64,000 bases of DNA from Sulfitobacter sabulilitoris (lineage in GTDB: Bacteria > Pseudomonadota > Alphaproteobacteria > Rhodobacterales > Rhodobacteraceae), in NCBI RefSeq assembly GCF_005887615.1, contig NZ_VANS01000001.1, positions 731,415 to 795,414 of the forward strand. Reading direction: 5' to 3'. Position numbers and translations under genes: made by a program. Numbering within the stretch: position 1 is the stretch's first letter; every line of letters starts with the position of its first letter. Under the pieces are notes generated by a model that was given only the letters and a program-made list of their open reading frames with translations, ran no database searches and was not told the origin of the DNA. This document shows positions 10,507 through 18,880 of the stretch, one piece after another.

Positions 10507-11205
10507 TTAGCTTTTGCTCAGTTCTTTGGCCTGTGCGATCCAGCCTTCACGCTCGATCCGACCCTTGAACGACAGTTTTTCGTCCATATCAGCCACGTCC
10601 GCATCCGTCCATGCCGCGATCTGGGCAAAGGTCGTGATGCCTTCGGCAAGCAGCTTCTTCTCGAGCGCGGGGCCGACGCCCGACAACTGCTTGAGATCAT
10701 CTGCGCCTGCGGCGGCTTTCGGCGCGGCCTTGGCTTTTGCCGGCTTGGCCGACTTTTCCTTGGCTTCGCCCTCGGAAACGCGCTTGGCCATCTCGGCCTG
10801 CTCGCCCTTGTTCTTGGCATAGCGGCCATCGGAGGCTGCAACCGCAAACCCGGCGCCGCCGACCGCGGCTTTCACGCCCGACTTGTCCGCTCCGGTGGCG
10901 AGGATGTCCGTCACCTTGATCAGCGTCAGCTTCTGGCGGTGGCCCTTGGTGCGCTTGGACGAATGCTTCCGGCGACGCTTGACGAAGTTGATGACCTTCT
11001 CGCCCTTGATCTGGTCGATCACCTCGGCCTGAACCCCGGCGTCTTTCACGAACGGAACGCCAACCTTGGGGCTGTCGCCACCAAGCATCAGGATTTCGTT
11101 GAACTGTACTTTTTCGCCAGCTTCCGCAGCCAATTTTTCAACCCGGAGGATATCGCCCGATTGAACCTTGTACTGCTTGCCGCCGGTCTTGAGGACCGCA
11201 AACAT
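10507..11205 (-). CDS. rplU: 50S ribosomal protein L21 with C-terminal HhH extension
   Basis: Residues 1-100 are a normal L21 ([15 protein letters not shown] start; [17 protein letters not shown], rRNA-binding). Bacterial L21 is usually 100-105 aa, but this product has 232. After a lysine/alanine/glutamate-rich linker (about 130-165), residues 168-230 form a helix-hairpin-helix-like domain ([20 protein letters not shown], then [14 protein letters not shown]). The same kind of module occurs at the C terminus of other alphaproteobacterial proteins such as NuoE. The extension is common in Rhodobacterales but its job is unclear. The leader (11206-11393, no other gene) contains the palindrome ATGATATCAT at 11300-11309. 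Confidence 0.95.
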   Translation of the reverse strand: MFAVLKTGGKQYKVQSGDILRVEKLAAEAGEKVQFNEILMLGGDSPKVGVPFVKDAGVQAEVIDQIKGEKVINFVKRRRKHSSKRTKGHRQKLTLIKVTDILATGADKSGVKAAVGGAGFAVAASDGRYAKNKGEQAEMAKRVSEGEAKEKSAKPAKAKAAPKAAAGADDLKQLSGVGPALEKKLLAEGITTFAQIAAWTDADVADMDEKLSFKGRIEREGWIAQAKELSKS

Positions 11206-11393
11206 GCGTCTTTCCTTTGCACTATCGCGTTCTGTGGTCCCCGCATGGCGGGTGTTTTCGGCCCTCGGGCCACCTCGAACAGCGCACCCATCTTTCAGGA
11301 TGATATCATAAATTGGGCTGCTTCACAGCGAAGCACCCGGTTCGAAGCCGCCTCTTGCACCAGCCCCGGCGCGTTGTCAAGCCGGCTGGCGGG

Positions 11394-12215
11394 TTAAAGA
11401 TCGCTGCTGTGCGCGCTCAGCGCAACCGCGCGCCCAAGCGCATAGGAAATGTCGCGGTACATCGCCTCGAACCCCGCGAACAGCGCCGCGTTCAGGGCAC
11501 GCCCCGTCGCCGTTTGCGAGAACGCCACATACTCCTCGATATCGCCGGTTTCAAGCGGCTCGTAGGCCAGCAGAAGATAACCGTAGAGCCAACCTTCGGT
11601 GTCATCGCGAATGGCCTGTTCCTGCTCCCAGACGTCCGCCAGCATCTCTTGTTCGGTCATGTCGATCGCGCCGCCCTCGGCAATGCCGCGGTAGAACTGC
11701 ATGTTCGATGTCATCGCCCCGGTGACATTGCGATCCAGAAGGTCATTCGCCGCCACGAAACGGTCGATGGGGTCAAGCCGGGGGTCGTGCTCGTTGCGCA
11801 GCCGCAGGTAGGTGCCGCGCGCGGCCTCCTCGACGGCCTCGTCCACCATCGCGGCGCGCGCCGCCACCTCGAGCGTCACGATCCGGCGGCCCAGGTCGCT
11901 GTCGAAAAACAGCAGTGCCCGGTCCACCTGTTGCGGGGACAGCCCGTTGCGCAGCCCCTCGCGCACCATCTCCATCATGCGCGCGCGGTCATAGATGCGC
12001 GTCACCTGCGCGTTCCAGAACGCGCCGCCCTGCCCGGCCAGCATGTCCTCGTCCAGCGACTGCGCGTAATCCAGCCCCTCGTCACGCATGATGTCGACGA
12101 TCTCGGCCAGGTGAAGCCGCTCCATCAACAGCGTCACACGCGCATCCGCCCAGGCCGGAGCCGCCAGAAGCATGAGCATCGCAAGAGCCCAAAACGCTGC
12201 GGCCCGCGCGCGCAT
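11394..12215 (-). CDS. secreted DUF2059 protein (second of tandem pair)
   Basis: A 273-aa protein with a signal peptide (residues 1-24, ending PAWA). It has two copies of the DUF2059-type helical pattern, for example LLFFDSDLGRRIVTLEVAARAAM, where family members have a fYgS-x-x-G-x-k/r motif. Function is unknown; the proteins are periplasmic and alpha-helical. It is paralogous in layout to the gene just upstream, and its start overlaps that gene's stop at the sequence GTGATG, where either GTG or ATG could begin translation. I prefer the ATG. Confidence 0.8.
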   Translation of the reverse strand: MRARAAAFWALAMLMLLAAPAWADARVTLLMERLHLAEIVDIMRDEGLDYAQSLDEDMLAGQGGAFWNAQVTRIYDRARMMEMVREGLRNGLSPQQVDRALLFFDSDLGRRIVTLEVAARAAMVDEAVEEAARGTYLRLRNEHDPRLDPIDRFVAANDLLDRNVTGAMTSNMQFYRGIAEGGAIDMTEQEMLADVWEQEQAIRDDTEGWLYGYLLLAYEPLETGDIEEYVAFSQTATGRALNAALFAGFEAMYRDISYALGRAVALSAHSSDL

Positions 12216-13054
12216 CACAGGTCCTGACTGGGCTGCATGGACTGCAGGCGCCGCGCCACCGCCTCGTACCGATTGGCCATGATCTCGAACTGCACCGCGT
12301 TCATCAGTTCATAAACGCTTTGCATTCCGGGCTGCTCCAGCGCTTCGGCATAGGTCGTCATCTCGGCGTCGGAAAACGCCTGGTAGGTATAGGCCGATGC
12401 CGCCAGGCCCGACCGTTGCAGCGACAGGCGCAGCGCATCGGCATCGGCCGCCAGCGCCGCGCGCAGGTCCGCCTCGTCCATGCGCAGTTCGACCAGGCCG
12501 GCCGCGGCGGCGGCCATCAGGAACCGCACCTGGACCTCGTGAATGGCGCGCACCGAGGTGTCGACCGAACCGCTGGCGCGGTTCAACCGCTTGAGTATCT
12601 CGAGCCGCGGCAGCCCCAGCCGCACCAACCCGTCGACGATCGCCTCGCCGCTCTCGCGCTTTGCGGTGTCGTCCTCGATCATGTGCGACAGGTTTTCCGC
12701 CGCCACCAGCCGCTGGCCCAGGTCCGATCCGTAGAAATCCACCGCATCGGTCAGCAACCGCTCGTCCAGCGTTTCGGACAGGATATCCATCGCCATGGCG
12801 CGCAGGGTCTGCGGGTCAAAAAGCTCGTCCACAAGCCGCGTCCACTCCGATCCGAAGTCCTCGGCCTGCATCCCCACCATCTGCGGCGCCGATTCCGCCG
12901 AAAGCCGGAGACTGTCCAGCGCCACGTCAAATCCGGTCACCGCCAGAAACCGCTCAATCTGGGCGCGCTCGGCGGCACGCACGGGCAGCGACAGCAAAAC
13001 GAAGAGAGCAATCAGGCAGGTCAGGGAAAAAACTTGGCGCAGAGCGGCTGTCAT
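12215..13054 (-). CDS. secreted DUF2059 protein (first of tandem pair)
   Basis: A 279-aa protein with a signal peptide (MTAALRQVFSLTCLIALF..., cleavage near PVRAAE). The DUF2059 signature VDFYGSDLGQRLVAAENLS lies about 115-133. The rest is alpha-helical with many Q, E and R residues. I start at the ATG at 13054 because it begins the signal peptide; the frame stays open 22 codons upstream. The pair with the next gene suggests an old tandem duplication. No function is known for the family. Confidence 0.8.
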   Translation of the reverse strand: MTAALRQVFSLTCLIALFVLLSLPVRAAERAQIERFLAVTGFDVALDSLRLSAESAPQMVGMQAEDFGSEWTRLVDELFDPQTLRAMAMDILSETLDERLLTDAVDFYGSDLGQRLVAAENLSHMIEDDTAKRESGEAIVDGLVRLGLPRLEILKRLNRASGSVDTSVRAIHEVQVRFLMAAAAAGLVELRMDEADLRAALAADADALRLSLQRSGLAASAYTYQAFSDAEMTTYAEALEQPGMQSVYELMNAVQFEIMANRYEAVARRLQSMQPSQDL

Positions 13055-13147
13055 CGCGGTCTCCTCGTTCGCTGCATCAAGCTTAGGCCATTTGCGGATG
13101 CGGGCAATGAAAAAGCCCACACGATGACCGAAGCGTGAATTGGCCCC

Positions 13148-13176
13148 TTGTCACAGCCCAGAAACCCGACTAAACG
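13148..13176 (+). promoter_or_regulatory. promoter of tRNA-Ser(CGA)
   Basis: TTGTCA (13148-13153), 17 bases, TAAACG (13171-13176). A start near 13183 would be about 13 bases before the mature tRNA 5' end. Confidence 0.65.
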
Positions 13177-13195
13177 CCCCGGACCAGACCCCCGC

Positions 13196-13285
13196 GGAGA
13201 GGTGCCGGAGTGGTCGAACGGGGCGGTCTCGAAAACCGTTGAGCCTTCACGGGTTCCCAGGGTTCGAATCCCTGTCTCTCCGCCA
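13196..13285 (+). tRNA. tRNA-Ser (anticodon CGA)
   Basis: Ninety bases with the long variable arm of a class II tRNA. The acceptor strand GGAGAGG pairs with TCTCTCC, the anticodon loop is CTCGAAA (anticodon CGA, reading UCG), and the T-arm contains GGTTCGAATCC. The discriminator base is G and CCA is encoded (13283-13285). Confidence 0.97.
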
Positions 13286-13672
13286 TTTTCCCCAAGCTGC
13301 GGTTCATGCACGGGAAATCATGCCGATGCCCGGTCAGCCGGTGGACCCGACGACACACGCGGCGCAGGCTGCGGACATGCGATATCTGATCCAACGTCGC
13401 ACGCCCGGCACAGGTGGGCTTCCTGCGATGACGGGGTCAATGCGGAGGCATGGGCGTCACGGACCACATCACGGGTGGACGGATTGGGCGCGAGAGGCCC
13501 GGCCGCGGTCCGTCGAATGATTTGGGGCAACAGTGCGACAGGTTCCCGAGCGCTGGACTGACGTCGCTCCGCTCCTCCCGAACCGAAGCTTTCACTTGCC
13601 AGACTCCTAGGCGCGCGTCATCGTTGGGCATCACGCCTGAAACCGTCTTCCGCAGCTCTTGTCGAGGAAATC
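13286..13672. other. non-coding stretch downstream of tRNA-Ser
   Basis: About 390 bases without a gene I can support. Short open frames on both strands have no recognisable product. No transposase or integrase remnant, and no second copy of the tRNA 3' end, is visible. GAGGAAATC just before 13673 is the ribosome site of the next gene. Confidence 0.5.
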
Positions 13673-14296
13673 ATGGCTCTTAAAGTAATTGGCGCCGGTC
13701 TGGGGCGCACCGGCACCTATTCCCTTCGGATCGCACTCAATCAGCTTGGATTCGGCCCCTGTTTCCATATGGAAGACGTTGCAAGAAACCTTCCGGTTCA
13801 ACTTCCGCTTTGGCAGGCGGCGCTCGCGGGACACGCTGACTGGGACGCGATCTATGATGGTTTCAACAGCGCGGTCGATTGGCCCACCGCCCGGTTCTAT
13901 CGCGAGTTGAACACCGCTTACCCGGATGCGAAATTCGTGCTGGGCGACCGCGATCCTGTGTCATGGGCGGATAGTTTCGGCGAAACGATCTACAAGCTCA
14001 TATCGGATCGGGAAACCGCACCTGAGCAATTCCATGCATGGCTCGACATGTCCGCCGAAACCATTCGCCAATCCGGCATCCCCATGGGAACGGATCGCGA
14101 CGGGCTGGCGGCCGCGTTTTCCGCCCATGTCGAGAAGGTGCAAGAAACGATCCCCCAAGAACGTCTGTTGCTGTTCCGGGCCAAGGACGGCTGGGCGCCG
14201 CTCTGTGCGTTTCTTGGCGTACCGGTGCCTGATGACCCCTTTCCGCGTACCAACAATCGCAGCGAATTCTGGGATCTGATCGACAGCATCGGTTGA
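13673..14296 (+). CDS. sulfotransferase-like protein (Sulfotransfer_4 type)
   Basis: A 207-aa protein with the P-loop-like sulfate-donor motif GAGLGRTGTYSLRIALNQLG at residues 7-26, followed by the FGPCFHMEDV block, DWDAIYDGFNSAVDWPT and FVLGDRDPVSWADSF, a pattern I associate with the PF17784 family. These fold like PAPS-dependent sulfotransferases, but few members have proven substrates, so sulfation of a small molecule or glycan is only possible. The ATG follows GAGGAAATC. It appears to stand alone downstream of the tRNA gene. Confidence 0.8.
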   Translation: MALKVIGAGLGRTGTYSLRIALNQLGFGPCFHMEDVARNLPVQLPLWQAALAGHADWDAIYDGFNSAVDWPTARFYRELNTAYPDAKFVLGDRDPVSWADSFGETIYKLISDRETAPEQFHAWLDMSAETIRQSGIPMGTDRDGLAAAFSAHVEKVQETIPQERLLLFRAKDGWAPLCAFLGVPVPDDPFPRTNNRSEFWDLIDSIG

Positions 14297-14491
14297 ACGC
14301 CGCGTTCGCAACGCATGCCGTGCCGCCGCGAGCGGTCGCCACATCGCTTCGCCCGAGACGTTCGCAGCGCACGCCGCCGTCGCGCCCCGGATCGCTGCCA
14401 CGCGATCACCCGAAGCTTGCCGCCTGAGCGCCCAAGGACTGCCCAAATCCGGAAATAAACTGCGGGCACATCCGATGAAACAGGCACGCCC

Positions 14492-14689
14492 ATGACCCAG
14501 CCCCGCGAACCTCGACTGCATGACCCCGGCTATCCGCGCCATTCGCGGCTGTTCGAATTGATCCGCCAGAAGAACCAGGCCGATACGACCGTCGCCCGGG
14601 TTCAGGGCTTTACCATCCGCCGCATCACTGCGGAGGAAGCGCTGCAATTGCAGCGCGCGGCAGAGCGGTCCTTGCAGGGATCGAACTGA
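14492..14689 (+). CDS. small hypothetical protein
   Basis: A 65-aa open frame beginning MTQPREPRLHDPGYP, charged and probably helical in its C-terminal half (ITAEEALQLQRAAERSL). I do not recognise it. The composition looks protein-like, but the ribosome site is weak (no clear purine run before the ATG) and there is no operon context. It could be a spurious frame. The bases between 14297 and 14491 show nothing. Confidence 0.4.
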   Translation: MTQPREPRLHDPGYPRHSRLFELIRQKNQADTTVARVQGFTIRRITAEEALQLQRAAERSLQGSN

Positions 14690-14726
14690 TCCGCCCCTCC
14701 AAGCCCGCCGATTGCCGAATGGCGCC

Positions 14727-15308
14727 TCAGTAGAACGACTCGGCGTTCAGGCCGATGGTCATCGCACCGATCACCGCCCCGGTCGCGGGATCGCTGAGCG
14801 CCACGGAGACTTGCCCCTGATAGGTCTGCGTGCTTTCGTCGAATTCGACCTCGTCGACGAAAATCGTACCTGCACCCTGCCCGAAGCTTTGCGAAAACTT
14901 CGACTCGTCACCCTGCCAATAATCCGACGTCACGGCGCTCGACGCGACATTGAGCCCTTGGGCATCCATCACGAAAATCTCGTTGATGCGTCCCCCCGAT
15001 GCCGCGACCTGCTCTGAAAGAAACGCGGAAAGCGGTGTCTGAAGCACCTGGTCGATCAGCGGCGACGCGGCGGTTCCGACCTGGCTGCGCCACTCGGTAT
15101 CCCATTTGGCGATGTCCTCGGCGCTGGCCGACGCGGTACGCTGGTTCTGCGACTGGATGGCGGACACGACCCGTGTCTCCTGCGCCCAGCCAAGCACGTT
15201 GGATTCGACAAAACTGCGCATTGCGCCGGCCCCCGGCGCATCCGCGGCGGACGCGGCGCCGGTCAGGGCGACAAGGGGAGCGCATAACAACATGGCACGA
15301 AACATCAT
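14727..15308 (-). CDS. periplasmic PDC/Cache-like sensor-domain protein
   Basis: A 193-aa protein with a signal peptide (residues 1-22, ending ASA) and no other membrane segment. The rest resembles a single extracellular PAS-like Cache domain: a long N-terminal helix (FVESNVLGWAQETRVVSAIQ), then INEIFVMDAQGLNVASSA (the strand-turn-strand where such domains bind ligands), DYWQGDESKFSQSFG, and a final strand IGAMTIGLN. Such domains usually sense small molecules as part of kinases or chemoreceptors; here it is free, suggesting a soluble binding partner. No signalling gene is adjacent. Confidence 0.65.
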   Translation of the reverse strand: MMFRAMLLCAPLVALTGAASAADAPGAGAMRSFVESNVLGWAQETRVVSAIQSQNQRTASASAEDIAKWDTEWRSQVGTAASPLIDQVLQTPLSAFLSEQVAASGGRINEIFVMDAQGLNVASSAVTSDYWQGDESKFSQSFGQGAGTIFVDEVEFDESTQTYQGQVSVALSDPATGAVIGAMTIGLNAESFY

Positions 15309-15420
15309 TGATCCTTTCGAATGACGCCCCGCGCCCCAATGGCACGAGGTCGCGCCACGCTACGCGCGCCGGTTTAAAGGATCGTAAAGAGCCGAAGGTT
15401 CATGCGTCGGCGCGGCGGCA

Positions 15421-16206
15421 TCACCGGTTGGCCGTGCTGTCCCCTGTCGCGCGAAACCCTGTGGCGACGACAAATTTTTCCGAACTGTCCGACCGCGACG
15501 CGGGCGGCTTGATGTTGGCCACCTTGGTAAAGCGCTGCTTGAGCAGTTTCTGCAATTCCCCCTCGGCGCCACCGGCCAGCACCTTGGCCACGAATGTGCC
15601 GCCGTCATCCAGCACGTCGAAGGCGAAATAGGCCGCGGCCTCGCACAGGGCGATGATGCGCAAATGATCCGTCTGCTTGTGGCCGGAACTGCTGGCCGCC
15701 ATGTCCGACATCACGACGTCCGCCGCGCCGCCGAGCCAGGATTTGACCTTGAGATCGGCGTCGTCCTCCATGAAGTCGAGCTGGTGCAGCTCGCAGCCCG
15801 CGATCGGCTCCATCTCCTGCAGGTCGATGCCCAGGATCGTGCCCTGCGCCTTGCCCGGTTTCTCGCCCAGAACGTTGCAGCGCTTGACCGCGACCTGGCA
15901 CCATCCGCCGGGCGCGGCGCCCAGATCGACGACCCGCGCACCGGGCACCAGAAAGCGGTACTTGTCGTCGAGTTCCATGATTTTGTAGGCCGCGCGCCCA
16001 CGATACCCTTCGGCCTGCGCGCGTTTGACGTAAGGGTCATTCAGTTGCCGTTGCAGCCATCGTGTCGAGCTGAGCGTGCGCCCGCGGGCGGTCTTGACCT
16101 TGACCTTGAGGTCGCGCTGCCCCCGTCCGGAGGTATTCTTGCCCGTCGGGGTCTTGCCGCCGGTCGGCTGTCCGCCGCCCGATTTGCCGCTTGGGGTCTT
16201 GGCCAT
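15421..16206 (-). CDS. rlmE: 23S rRNA (uridine-2'-O)-methyltransferase RlmE (FtsJ)
   Basis: RlmE methylates the 2'-OH of U2552 in 23S rRNA during late 50S assembly, using SAM. The 261-aa product is longer than E. coli RlmE because of a G/K/T-rich N-terminal tail of about 45 residues. The core has [19 protein letters not shown], the SAM site [31 protein letters not shown], and the catalytic-lysine strand FVAKVLAGG. The start overlaps the stop of the upstream phosphatase gene at GTGATG; I chose the ATG (16206). Confidence 0.95.
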   Translation of the reverse strand: MAKTPSGKSGGGQPTGGKTPTGKNTSGRGQRDLKVKVKTARGRTLSSTRWLQRQLNDPYVKRAQAEGYRGRAAYKIMELDDKYRFLVPGARVVDLGAAPGGWCQVAVKRCNVLGEKPGKAQGTILGIDLQEMEPIAGCELHQLDFMEDDADLKVKSWLGGAADVVMSDMAASSSGHKQTDHLRIIALCEAAAYFAFDVLDDGGTFVAKVLAGGAEGELQKLLKQRFTKVANIKPPASRSDSSEKFVVATGFRATGDSTANR

Positions 16207-17321
16207 CACAATGCTCCGTCTTCCAACACGCCATCGGCGCTCATCTGGGCATATAGCAGCCCTTCGCGCAGACCGCGATCCGCAACCGACAGCCGATCGG
16301 TCGGCCAGCAGCGCATCAATGCCTGCAGGATCGCCGCGCCCGACATGATCAGCGCCTGGCGGTCCTGCCCGATGCGCGGATCCGCGCGCCGACCCGCCGG
16401 GCCCATCGCCAGGTAGGACCGGATCACCGTATCGATCTGATCCGAGGTCATGCGCAGCCCGTCCACCTTGGTGCGGTCATACCGCTTGAGGTTGAGATGG
16501 CTCGCTGCCACCGTCGTCACCGTGCCCGAGGTTCCGACGATCTGGAATTTCTCTTGCGGCTGGGTGTCGTGATAGGGCGTGAAATCGGCCAGGTTCTCTT
16601 CGAAGAACCAGCTCATGAGGGCGAAGCGCGCGGCGTCGTCCTCGACATCGTTGAATTGGTCGCGCAGCGTGGCCACGCCAAGGGGCACTGAAATCCAGTC
16701 GACCACGCGGGCCTGCGGCACGTCGCTGACGGCGGGCGCAAAGCCCTGGTGCAGACGCATGATCGCGCGGGCGCGGTCACGCTTGGGCACCTCGGAAATG
16801 TCGATCCAGACCAGTTCGGTCGATCCGCCGCCAATATCCACGACCAGCAGGTTTTCCGTCTTGGGGCTGACCAGCGGCGCGCAGGAGATCACGGCAAGCT
16901 GCGCCTCCTGTTCGGGGGCGATGATATCAAGCTGCAGCCCCGTCTCGCGCTTGACCCGGGCGATGAAATCCTCGGCGTTGCGCGCGCGTCTGCAGGCTTC
17001 GGTCGCGACCAGACGCATCCGTCGCACCTTGTTGCGGCGCAGTTTCTGCTGGCAGATTCGCAATGCCTGGATGGTGCGCGCCATCGATCCGCGCGACAAT
17101 CGCCCGGTCTTTTCCAGCCCCGCGCCCAGTTGGACGGACTTGGAAAAACTGTCCACCACATGAAATCCGCTGCCCTTGGGCTGTGCGATCAACATGCGGC
17201 AGCTATTTGTACCCAGATCCAGCGCGGCATAAAGCTCGGTTGGGTCGGGCGGAACTGGCGCGGGGCTCAGAGCCGTGCGTGTATCGAGCGCGCCCGCACC
17301 GGTGGGACGCTGTGGCGCCAT
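16206..17321 (-). CDS. Ppx/GppA family phosphatase
   Basis: Member of the exopolyphosphatase/guanosine-pentaphosphatase family of the actin-like ATPase superfamily. Motifs: [19 protein letters not shown] (residues 30-48, phosphate loop) and [17 protein letters not shown] (second phosphate loop). With 371 aa it contains only the two ribonuclease-H-like domains and lacks the C-terminal HD-like domains of E. coli Ppx, as is common for the short alphaproteobacterial type. Polyphosphate hydrolysis or pppGpp conversion are both possible. It is coupled to rlmE by a one-base overlap; co-occurrence of the pair is common in alphaproteobacteria. Confidence 0.9.
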   Translation of the reverse strand: MAPQRPTGAGALDTRTALSPAPVPPDPTELYAALDLGTNSCRMLIAQPKGSGFHVVDSFSKSVQLGAGLEKTGRLSRGSMARTIQALRICQQKLRRNKVRRMRLVATEACRRARNAEDFIARVKRETGLQLDIIAPEQEAQLAVISCAPLVSPKTENLLVVDIGGGSTELVWIDISEVPKRDRARAIMRLHQGFAPAVSDVPQARVVDWISVPLGVATLRDQFNDVEDDAARFALMSWFFEENLADFTPYHDTQPQEKFQIVGTSGTVTTVAASHLNLKRYDRTKVDGLRMTSDQIDTVIRSYLAMGPAGRRADPRIGQDRQALIMSGAAILQALMRCWPTDRLSVADRGLREGLLYAQMSADGVLEDGAL

Positions 17322-17590
17322 GATCTGCGCCTTTCATTACGAGTTATGCCGAAGCTAACCATTCGACCGCGTTAGCGCAAGCGGAGTGACGGGTATCACC
17401 GGGCCGGAACCGGCCTGCGGCTCATATTGAACATGACTATTTTTCAGGTGGCATGCCGTGGCGGTCGCACCGCGGGGGCGTTAGGGTGCGGGCTAAGTCG
17501 CTCACGACATGCTTTCCGTCGAAATCCGGCACCGGGCGCCGGGCCTGAGCGGCTACATAGGGCCGAGTTAAAGCTAAGGAATCATCGCAT

Positions 17591-17887
17591 ATGCCTGACG
17601 TTACAATCGTGTACTGGCGCGACATCCCCGCACAGGTGATCGTCGGCAAGGGCCGCGCGGGTGCGAAACGGCAGCTGTCGGAGCGCTTCGAGCAGGCGAT
17701 CGACCGCGCCGCGATGAAAACCGGCGCTGCCGGGACCGACGATTATCTTGCGCAATGGCGCAAGGCGCCCTCGGATCCGGTGGACGGCCCCCCCCAAGAG
17801 GTCGCCGACGCCGAAGCGGCCCGCCTCGAGGCGGAATACGACCGCGACCGCATCAAGACGCTCATCGCCAACGACGGCTGGGCCTGA
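17591..17887 (+). CDS. small protein of the 'virulence factor' family (PF13769-like)
   Basis: A 98-aa protein beginning MPDVTIVYWRDIPAQVIVGKGR, with a central helix (KRQLSERFEQAIDRAAMKTG) and DDYLAQWRK. Despite the family name, in Rhodobacteraceae it accompanies a MetF-like reductase and a methyltetrahydrofolate methyltransferase, as here. It may be a small accessory subunit of that C1 pathway; this is inference from position. It starts about 270 bases after an empty stretch (17322-17590) containing the hairpin GGCCGGAACCGGCC and a possible leader, and ends 53 bases before the reductase gene. Confidence 0.75.
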   Translation: MPDVTIVYWRDIPAQVIVGKGRAGAKRQLSERFEQAIDRAAMKTGAAGTDDYLAQWRKAPSDPVDGPPQEVADAEAARLEAEYDRDRIKTLIANDGWA

Positions 17888-17940
17888 CCCTGCCCCGCCG
17901 ACCCTTCATCACGTCCCTTGCCGCCCGAAAGGACAGCCTC

Positions 17941-18870
17941 ATGGCCCTTCTGAACTTCAAAAAGAAAGCCGCCCCCGCCCCCGATCTGCCCAACCCCGCG
18001 GTCGAGGCGTTCTTGCAGGATTATTCCATCGAGGTGATGCCGCGCACCGCCGAGAAGGTCGAGAATTTCCGCGATCTGCTGCCGCAGGGCACCCGCGTCT
18101 ACATCGCCCATATCGAGGGCACGCCGATCGAGGACATGGTCGCCACCGCCCGGCGCCTGAATGCCGACGGCTACAAGGTGATGCCGCATTTCCCTGCGCG
18201 GATCATCAAGGACCACGCCACGCTGGAGAACTGGATCGCCATGTACCAGGGCGAGGCCGACGTGCGCCAGGGCCTGCTGCTGGCGGGCGGCGTGACCACG
18301 CCGGCGGGCGATTTCGAAGACAGCATGCAACTGATGGAAACGGGGCTGTTCGACAAGCACGGGTTCGAGCGGCTGCACGTCGCGGGCCACCCTGAAGGCA
18401 ACCGTGACATCGATCTGGACGGCACCCGGCTCAAGGTGGATTCGGCGCTGAAGTGGAAGCAGGGCTTTTCGGAGCGTACAGATGCCAAGATGGCAATCGC
18501 CACGCAGTTCGCCTTCGAGGCGCAGCCGATCATCGAATGGGCCGACAGTTTGCGCCACGCCGGTATCGACCTGCCCATCCACATCGGCATCGCGGGTCCG
18601 GCCAAGCTTCAGACGCTGATCAAATTCGCCATCGCCTGCGGCGTCGGCCCGTCGCTCAAGGTGCTGCAAAAGCGCGCGATGGACGTGACCAAGTTGCTGC
18701 TGCCCTACGAGCCGACGGATGTCGTGACCGAACTGGCGGCGCACAAGGCCGCCAACCCCGACTTCAACATCACCCATGTGCATTTCTTCCCGCTGGGCGG
18801 GATCAAGACCAACGCCACATGGGCCATCGAACACGGCGGCCGCGCGGCCCAGCCCGCCAACGCCCAATAA
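17941..18870 (+). CDS. MetF-like methylenetetrahydrofolate reductase
   Basis: A 309-aa TIM-barrel flavoprotein-type reductase expected to interconvert 5,10-methylene-THF and 5-methyl-THF. Features: IEVMPRTAEKVENF near the N terminus, GTRVYIAHIEGTP, the MPHFPARIIKD segment, LLLAGGVTTPAGDF and FERLHVAGHPEGN. It belongs to the divergent branch linked to methyltransferases rather than to canonical MetF. I start at ATG 17941 (MALLNFKKKAAP); an in-frame extension upstream is not family-like. It sits 10 bases before the methyltransferase gene and probably works in the reverse direction, oxidising methyl-THF produced by demethylases such as DmdA. Confidence 0.88.
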   Translation: MALLNFKKKAAPAPDLPNPAVEAFLQDYSIEVMPRTAEKVENFRDLLPQGTRVYIAHIEGTPIEDMVATARRLNADGYKVMPHFPARIIKDHATLENWIAMYQGEADVRQGLLLAGGVTTPAGDFEDSMQLMETGLFDKHGFERLHVAGHPEGNRDIDLDGTRLKVDSALKWKQGFSERTDAKMAIATQFAFEAQPIIEWADSLRHAGIDLPIHIGIAGPAKLQTLIKFAIACGVGPSLKVLQKRAMDVTKLLLPYEPTDVVTELAAHKAANPDFNITHVHFFPLGGIKTNATWAIEHGGRAAQPANAQ

Positions 18871-18880
18871 GGACAGACCC

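Noticed and set aside
11325-11365. GGTTCGAAGCC resembling a tRNA T-arm
   Set aside because: No acceptor, anticodon stem or CCA can be built around it.
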